A stretch of DNA of 5,341 bases from an uncultured Bacilli bacterium (lineage in GTDB: Bacteria; Bacillota_I; Bacilli_A; RF39; UBA660), in NCBI GenBank assembly GCA_947585885.1, contig CANPXI010000071.1:1-5341 (forward strand), written 5' to 3'. Numbering within the stretch: position 1 is the first letter of the stretch; each line of letters opens with the position of its first letter. The translations under genes were made by a program, and so were the position numbers. Shown piece by piece: positions 1 to 2,762 of the stretch. The notes under the pieces were generated by a model. That model was not told the origin of the DNA and did no database searches. It was given only the letters and a program-made list of their open reading frames with translations.

Positions 1-804
1 ATGACCATACCCTCTAGTAGTAATACTTACTACCTCACCATCTATACTAATATCAAAATCTGTACTTCTAAGGCCTAATAAAGTCCTAAATTCTGTACCT
101 TTAAATGTATTATCATTAACACTAATTTTATTTATTCTACCTGTTGATGATTTTGAAATAATATTAATATCAATATTTTCACTATACTTAAGTTTTAATT
201 TATTTAAAAAGTCAGTTTTAGATAAAGTTATATTGTTTATATAACTTGAAACATTTTTATCCCATGAAGAAGACACACTCACCAAATACGGTCTTTTTTC
301 ACTAAAAACATTTTCTAAATTTTCAGTATAACCATTTGATAAACTAAAATAAAATGACTCAATAACTTCACCATCATAAGATAAATATTCATTACTAGTC
401 TCATCTACTGCACTTTTAATTATAGAATAATATTTTGAGTATTCGTTTCCCCATTTTTCATGCATTCCGTTTTCATCAACAAAACATTGATCCCCACTAG
501 TAGCTACATAGTTATTGACACTCTCTGATTTATAAAGATAAAAAGTCCTAATAGCTACTGCTCCAGCCTTTAAAGCCTCTAAATTAAATGAAGCAGGCAT
601 TTCACATGCCAAAACTTGTGTAACATAATCATTAATTGTCATACTTAATTTTACTCCATCATAACTTACAGACACTTCTTGAATTTTTTCTTCTTCTTTT
701 GGATTTTCTACTATTTCCTCTGTTTGTTCTTCATCATTACTGTAATCTAACGTACAAAAATAAATTAAAAATAATACTGGTAAAATCACAAAATATTTTT
801 TCAT
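1..804 (-). CDS. spoIID: Stage II sporulation protein D, lytic transglycosylase of engulfment (C-terminus cut by left edge)
   Basis: In known spore formers SpoIID is a mother-cell membrane protein that cleaves denuded peptidoglycan glycan strands during engulfment, working with the amidase SpoIIP and with SpoIIM. The first 268 residues are visible. A short basic start (MKKY) leads into a hydrophobic anchor at about residues 4-19, followed by an acidic Glu/Lys-rich linker (24-43). The family core follows, with CEMPASFNLEALKAGAVAIR at 67-86; E68 in the EMP motif aligns with the catalytic Glu of B. subtilis SpoIID (E88, from memory). Further family motifs are SNGYTEN after FYFSL, PYLVSV, and a final RGYGH at the window edge, where the GHGVGMSQ-type motif would begin. 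The B. subtilis protein is about 343 residues, so roughly 70 are missing. The ATG at 804 is chosen because TAA lies in frame three codons upstream and the anchor follows directly. No clear SD precedes it. It lies 27 bases downstream of rpiB. Recognition is confident; sporulation in this organism is inferred. Confidence 0.93.
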   Translation of the reverse strand, partial: MKKYFVILPVLFLIYFCTLDYSNDEEQTEEIVENPKEEEKIQEVSVSYDGVKLSMTINDYVTQVLACEMPASFNLEALKAGAVAIRTFYLYKSESVNNYVATSGDQCFVDENGMHEKWGNEYSKYYSIIKSAVDETSNEYLSYDGEVIESFYFSLSNGYTENLENVFSEKRPYLVSVSSSWDKNVSSYINNITLSKTDFLNKLKLKYSENIDINIISKSSTGRINKISVNDNTFKGTEFRTLLGLRSTDFDISIDGEVVSITTRGYGH

Positions 805-809
805 ACTAC

Positions 810-837
810 ATTATATGAAAAAAAGAAAATATTATTC
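810..837 (-). promoter_or_regulatory. Candidate sigma-E-like promoter of spoIID
   Basis: Reading the minus strand, CATATAAT (817-810) differs at one base from the sigma-E -10 consensus CATACAAT as I remember it. GAATAAT (837-831), 13 bases upstream, matches 6 of 7 bases of the -35 form KMATATT. spoIID belongs to the sigma-E regulon in B. subtilis. The site overlaps the end of rpiB. Its -10 ends only 5 bases before the spoIID ATG, so a transcript starting here would be leaderless or nearly so. The region is AT-rich and a chance match is quite possible; the core could equally be read as a plain TATAAT without a good sigma-A -35. Confidence 0.28.
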
Positions 838-1296
838 ATTTTTACCTTTTTTAGAACCAATATTTTCTTGTTTAACAATCTTTTTTATTCTTCTTACATA
901 TTTCTCATCACCTAAAAAACTAGAATTTAAATATGCATCTATAATATCTTTAGCCTCAAAAAATAACAAATCAGATCCAAAACTTATAACATTTGCATTA
1001 TTATGTTCCTTTGCAAGCCTACTTTCTCTAGAATTATCAACTTTTGCACACATAATACCGTTTATTTTATTTGCCATTATTGACATACCAATTCCAGTAC
1101 CGCATATAAGAATACCATTAGTAACTTCGCCAGAATTAATAGCATTACAAACTTTTAAAGCATAATCGTTATAATCTACACTTACACCTGAATCAGTTCC
1201 ATAATCAATAAATTCAATTTTCTTTCTTTTAAGATACTTTTTTACTCTTTCTTTTAATCTATAACCCCTATGATCTGAAGCTATTCCGACTTTCAT
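832..1296 (-). CDS. rpiB: Ribose-5-phosphate isomerase B (RpiB/LacAB family)
   Basis: This cytosolic enzyme interconverts ribose 5-phosphate and ribulose 5-phosphate in the non-oxidative pentose phosphate pathway. The protein has 154 residues, close to the usual ~150. Key positions are conserved: SDHRG (D8, H9) in the N-terminal strand-loop, the anion-hole segment ICGTGIG with catalytic C65, and EHNNAN, whose H98 aligns with the ring-opening His99 of E. coli RpiB. A YVRRI segment near residue 130 supplies the phosphate-binding arginines. A Lys-rich tail (SKKGKNE) ends the protein. The ATG at 1296 is preferred over the ATG at 1302 because AGGTGAT ends four bases before it, while the 1302 ATG lies inside that SD. 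Homologous LacA/LacB galactose-6-phosphate isomerases are possible, but there is one copy and no lac genes nearby, so RpiB is favoured. rpmE lies upstream behind a terminator and spoIID follows after 27 bases, perhaps cotranscribed. Confidence 0.93.
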   Translation of the reverse strand: MKVGIASDHRGYRLKERVKKYLKRKKIEFIDYGTDSGVSVDYNDYALKVCNAINSGEVTNGILICGTGIGMSIMANKINGIMCAKVDNSRESRLAKEHNNANVISFGSDLLFFEAKDIIDAYLNSSFLGDEKYVRRIKKIVKQENIGSKKGKNE

Positions 1297-1300
1297 ATTC

Positions 1301-1307
1301 ATCACCT
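1301..1307 (-). promoter_or_regulatory. rpiB ribosome binding site (decides the start)
   Basis: AGGTGAT is a seven-base match to the AAGGAGGTGATC anti-SD complement, with GAAT between it and the ATG at 1296. It overlaps the upstream in-frame ATG at 1302, which argues against that codon as the start. Confidence 0.8.
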
Positions 1308-1314
1308 TAGTATA

Positions 1315-1320
1315 ATTATA
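1315..1320 (-). promoter_or_regulatory. Candidate -10 element of rpiB
   Basis: TATAAT is followed seven bases later by the rpiB SD. rpiB lies behind the rpmE terminator and so probably needs its own promoter, and this is the best -10 in the gap. The region 17 bases upstream (1338-1343) reads ATTTAT, a poor -35, and there is no extended-10 TG. A start about seven bases downstream would leave a leader of only about 12 bases beginning at the SD. Confidence 0.28.
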
Positions 1321-1344
1321 AAATAAAAAATAAAAAAATAAATA

Positions 1345-1378
1345 GAAAAATAAAAAATAGTCATTTATTTGACTATTT
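1345..1378 (-). terminator. Rho-independent terminator of rpmE
   Basis: On the minus strand AAATAGTCA (1378-1370) pairs perfectly with TGACTATTT (1363-1355) around a six-base AATAAA loop. A T-run follows (1357-1352, then five more Ts at 1350-1346). The ascending arm includes the last Lys codon and the TAG stop of rpmE, so coding and termination sequences overlap. The stem has only two G-C pairs, but the shape is typical of very AT-rich Bacillota. Confidence 0.8.
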
Positions 1379-1570
1379 AATACCATATTTTTCTTTAAAT
1401 TTTTGTACATTACCAGTTCTAGCAGTCATATGTTTACCTGTATAGAATGAATGACATTTATTACAAGTTTCAAGATTTATTTCACTCTTAGTACTCATTA
1501 CAGTAAACTCATTACCACATGCACATTTAACTTTACATTCTTTTAGTTCTGGATGAATTCCTTTTTTCAT
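1373..1570 (-). CDS. rpmE: 50S ribosomal protein L31, zinc-binding type
   Basis: L31 is a large-subunit protein that helps form the bridge to the 30S subunit. The 65-residue product begins MKKGIHPEL, the standard L31 opening. It carries C16-A-C18 and C36-N-K-C39, the four-cysteine set of the zinc-containing (C+) form, then CHSFYTGK and a basic tail ending KYGIK. Length matches the family (65-70). The ATG at 1570 is chosen because AAAGGAG lies seven bases upstream; the in-frame ATG at 1576 is one base from that SD and is too close. The gene has its own promoter just after the spoVT stop, a leader hairpin next to the SD, and a terminator overlapping its stop, so it looks like a single-gene transcription unit. 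In B. subtilis the zinc-free paralogue (RpmE2) replaces this form under zinc starvation; no paralogue is in this window. Confidence 0.97.
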   Translation of the reverse strand: MKKGIHPELKECKVKCACGNEFTVMSTKSEINLETCNKCHSFYTGKHMTARTGNVQKFKEKYGIK

Positions 1571-1577
1571 AAACATT

Positions 1578-1584
1578 CTCCTTT
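1578..1584 (-). promoter_or_regulatory. rpmE ribosome binding site (decides the start)
   Basis: AAAGGAG lies seven bases upstream of the ATG at 1570. The alternative in-frame ATG at 1576 would leave a spacer of a single base, so the shorter protein is called. Confidence 0.85.
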
Positions 1585-1586
1585 CG

Positions 1587-1610
1587 CCATGATTAATAAA
1601 ATAATCATAG
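1587..1610 (-). promoter_or_regulatory. Leader hairpin just upstream of the rpmE SD; candidate L31 autoregulatory leader
   Basis: On the minus strand CTATGATTA (1610-1602) pairs with TAATCATGG (1595-1587) around the loop TTTTAT: nine pairs, one of them a T-G wobble. The stem ends two bases before the AAAGGAG SD, and the predicted leader is about 50 bases. Ribosomal protein leaders have been described for L31 in Bacillota; I recall that such a class exists but cannot compare its consensus here. The hairpin is seen in the sequence; its regulatory role is inferred. Confidence 0.45.
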
Positions 1611-1628
1611 AAACTCATTTGCTAAAGT

Positions 1629-1657
1629 AATATATCACAAACATTAAAAAAATTCAA
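1629..1657 (-). promoter_or_regulatory. Sigma-A-type promoter of rpmE with extended -10
   Basis: TTGAAT (1657-1652) and TATATT (1634-1629) are separated by exactly 17 bases, and TGA precedes the -10 (extended-10 TGN). The -35 begins five bases after the spoVT stop codon. The start point should be near 1622, giving a leader of about 52 bases that contains the hairpin at 1587-1610. Confidence 0.65.
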
Positions 1658-1662
1658 GTAGT

Positions 1663-2166
1663 TTAATATAATTCTATGCTAAGTAAAGAATTTAATACAT
1701 TAATTAAAAGCTTATCTTCATTTGTTATATCACTATTACTAAGTAAAATAATAGATCCAATTGCATCTGCATCACTTATAATTGGTAAAATAAAATAATT
1801 TTTATCAATCTTTTCTTCATCAAAAGTTAATGAATAACCAATTTCACTCTTTCTATTATCAATTAAACCAATAATTTTATTACTTATTTTTTTATCCACT
1901 ATTTCCTTTACATTACTTACAATAACCTTTTCTTTATCAGTTATTATTATATCATTTGTTGTTAATTTTCCTAATTTTGATAAATATTTTTCAGCCATTT
2001 CTTTAATTGATAAAGCTTTTTGATATTTTTTTAAAATAATTTTATCTTCTTCTATATAAATTTGAACATCTTCACCATTTTTAATATTCAAACTTTTTCT
2101 TATTTCCTTAGGTACCACAATTCTACCTAACTCATCGATTTTTCTTATAACGCCAGTATTTTTCAT
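1663..2166 (-). CDS. spoVT: Stage V sporulation regulator SpoVT (AbrB-type DNA-binding domain plus GAF-like domain)
   Basis: In B. subtilis SpoVT is a tetrameric transcription factor that tunes sigma-G genes in the forespore. The product has 167 residues, against about 178 in B. subtilis. Residues 1-50 form the swapped-hairpin AbrB/SpoVT domain, MKNTGVIRKIDELGRIVVPK onward, with the DNA-contact basic residues R8, K9, R15, K20, R23 and K24 in place and the usual ILKKY exit. A linker helix (about 53-66) leads to a GAF-like domain (about 70-167), with the strand DIIITD, a KNYFILPII segment and DAIGSIILLSNSD. The ATG at 2166 is chosen because GAGGTG sits four bases upstream; a GTG six bases earlier lies within that SD. 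An AbrB homologue would lack the second domain, so SpoVT fits best. mfd, its neighbour in B. subtilis, is also nearby here, separated by ppa. No clear terminator follows, so readthrough into rpmE is possible. Confidence 0.9.
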   Translation of the reverse strand: MKNTGVIRKIDELGRIVVPKEIRKSLNIKNGEDVQIYIEEDKIILKKYQKALSIKEMAEKYLSKLGKLTTNDIIITDKEKVIVSNVKEIVDKKISNKIIGLIDNRKSEIGYSLTFDEEKIDKNYFILPIISDADAIGSIILLSNSDITNEDKLLINVLNSLLSIELY

Positions 2167-2169
2167 ACA

Positions 2170-2176
2170 CACCTCT
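2170..2176 (-). promoter_or_regulatory. spoVT ribosome binding site (decides the start)
   Basis: AGAGGTG is followed by TGT and then the ATG at 2166. The upstream in-frame GTG (2172-2170) is part of this SD and so is unlikely to be the start. Confidence 0.7.
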
Positions 2177-2203
2177 AACTTTATTTTACTTTAAAAATCA
2201 TAA

Positions 2204-2209
2204 ATTATA
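2204..2209 (-). promoter_or_regulatory. Candidate -10 of spoVT in the divergent spoVT/ppa region
   Basis: A perfect TATAAT on the minus strand would place the start near 2197, with a leader of about 31 bases. The -35 position (2227-2232) reads ATAATA, not a sigma-A consensus, and I could not find a good sigma-G pair. This -10 is four bases from the -35 of the plus-strand ppa promoter, so the two sites would compete or share a regulator. Confidence 0.3.
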
Positions 2210-2213
2210 CTAT

Positions 2214-2242
2214 TTGACAACATAATTATTATATTTTATACT
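2214..2242 (+). promoter_or_regulatory. Sigma-A-type promoter of ppa
   Basis: A perfect TTGACA (2214-2219) and TATACT (2237-2242, five of six) are separated by exactly 17 bases. This is the strongest promoter in the window. The start would fall near 2249, at the first base of the SD, giving an unusually short leader of about 10 bases. Confidence 0.75.
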
Positions 2243-2248
2243 TTTTAT

Positions 2249-2255
2249 AGGTGAT
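2249..2255 (+). promoter_or_regulatory. ppa ribosome binding site
   Basis: AGGTGAT, a seven-base anti-SD match, lies three bases before the ATG at 2259. It is identical to the rpiB SD and, as there, sits only 6-7 bases beyond a -10-like element. Confidence 0.8.
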
Positions 2256-2258
2256 TAT

Positions 2259-2747
2259 ATGAAAAACGTAGTTGATTCTATTATAGAAATCCCAATGGGA
2301 ACTAAAAATAAATATGAAGTAAATAAAGAAACAGGTAGAATTACATTAGATAGAGTATTATATAGCGCATTAACTTATCCAGGAGAATATGGTTTTATCG
2401 AAGATACACTATCTGAAGATAATGATCCTTTAGATATATTAGTACTTAGTTCTTATCCTACTTTTCCAGGATGTGTGGTAAGCGCAAGAGTATTAGGTTA
2501 CCTAACAGTTATAGATAATGGTGAACATGACGAGAAAGTAATAGCTGTTGTAGATAAAGACCCAAGATTTGATGAAATTAATGAATTAGAAGATTTAACA
2601 GAACATCAAAAAGCAGAAATAAAAGATTTCTTTCAAAACTATAAAACATTACAAAATATAAAAGTAGAAATAAAAGACTTTCATAACAAAAATGAAGCAC
2701 TTGAATTAATACAAAAAAGTAAAGAAAATTATAAAAGTAGAAACTAA
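2259..2747 (+). CDS. ppa: Inorganic pyrophosphatase, soluble family I (class A)
   Basis: This cytosolic Mg-dependent enzyme hydrolyses pyrophosphate to phosphate, pulling biosynthetic reactions such as nucleic acid and tRNA charging forward. The 162-residue length is typical of bacterial family I. Active-site residues can be placed against E. coli: K18, R32 and Y44 (in YPGEYGFI); the metal-binding signature D54-N-D56-P-L-D59, equivalent to D65/D67/D70; then D86, D91 and K93 (equivalent to D97, D102, K104); and NYK near residue 127 in the FFQNYK segment. It is the only plus-strand gene, with a near-consensus promoter. It diverges from spoVT and converges on mfd, whose stop codon overlaps its own. 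Bacillus itself uses the unrelated family II enzyme, so the family I form fits other low-GC lineages. From memory it is not found between mfd and spoVT in B. subtilis, which suggests an insertion or rearrangement here. Confidence 0.96.
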   Translation: MKNVVDSIIEIPMGTKNKYEVNKETGRITLDRVLYSALTYPGEYGFIEDTLSEDNDPLDILVLSSYPTFPGCVVSARVLGYLTVIDNGEHDEKVIAVVDKDPRFDEINELEDLTEHQKAEIKDFFQNYKTLQNIKVEIKDFHNKNEALELIQKSKENYKSRN

Positions 2748-2762
2748 CTTGCTTCTACTTCT
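2733..2762. terminator. Candidate two-way terminator hairpin across the ppa/mfd stop overlap
   Basis: AAGTAGAA (2735-2742) pairs with TTCTACTT (2753-2760) over eight perfect pairs around a ten-base loop. The loop contains both stop codons: TAA of ppa (2745-2747) and TAG of mfd (minus strand, 2746-2744). On the plus strand CTTTTAAT follows the stem; on the minus strand TTAT then AATTTTC follows. The T-tracts are short, the loop is large and the stem holds three G-C pairs, so termination in either direction may be weak. No other terminator is visible for either gene. Confidence 0.45.

Noticed and set aside
976..1080. Possible loss of a catalytic histidine in RpiB, because an Asp stands where some homologues have His after the anion-hole region.
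   Set aside because: Aligning from the catalytic Cys shows that E. coli His99 corresponds to H98 in EHNNAN, which is present.
636..1165. Two plus-strand open frames (636-818 and 815-1165) rich in Leu/Phe, resembling small membrane proteins.
   Set aside because: They lie antisense to spoIID and rpiB, whose family motifs are unmistakable. Their hydrophobicity comes from reverse-complementing Lys/Glu-rich AT-biased codons, and neither has a good SD.
1311..1320. TATAATTATA palindrome as a possible operator before rpiB.
   Set aside because: Ten-base AT palindromes are common at this composition, and there is no second copy or larger dyad to support a binding site.
1297..1410. An N-terminal extension of rpiB of about 38 residues, rich in Phe/Tyr, that could look like a membrane anchor.
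   Set aside because: It overlaps the rpmE terminator and the end of rpmE. The protein family starts at MKVGIASDHRG, where a strong SD is correctly spaced.
1571..1618. A 16-residue N-terminal extension of L31 from the ATG at 1618.
   Set aside because: It spans the leader hairpin and the SD at 1578-1584, L31 proteins begin with MKK.IHP, and no SD precedes 1618.
1620..1665. A terminator between spoVT and rpmE, suggested by a T-run on the minus strand at about 1646-1652.
   Set aside because: No stem of useful length precedes the T-run, which lies inside the spacer of the rpmE promoter.
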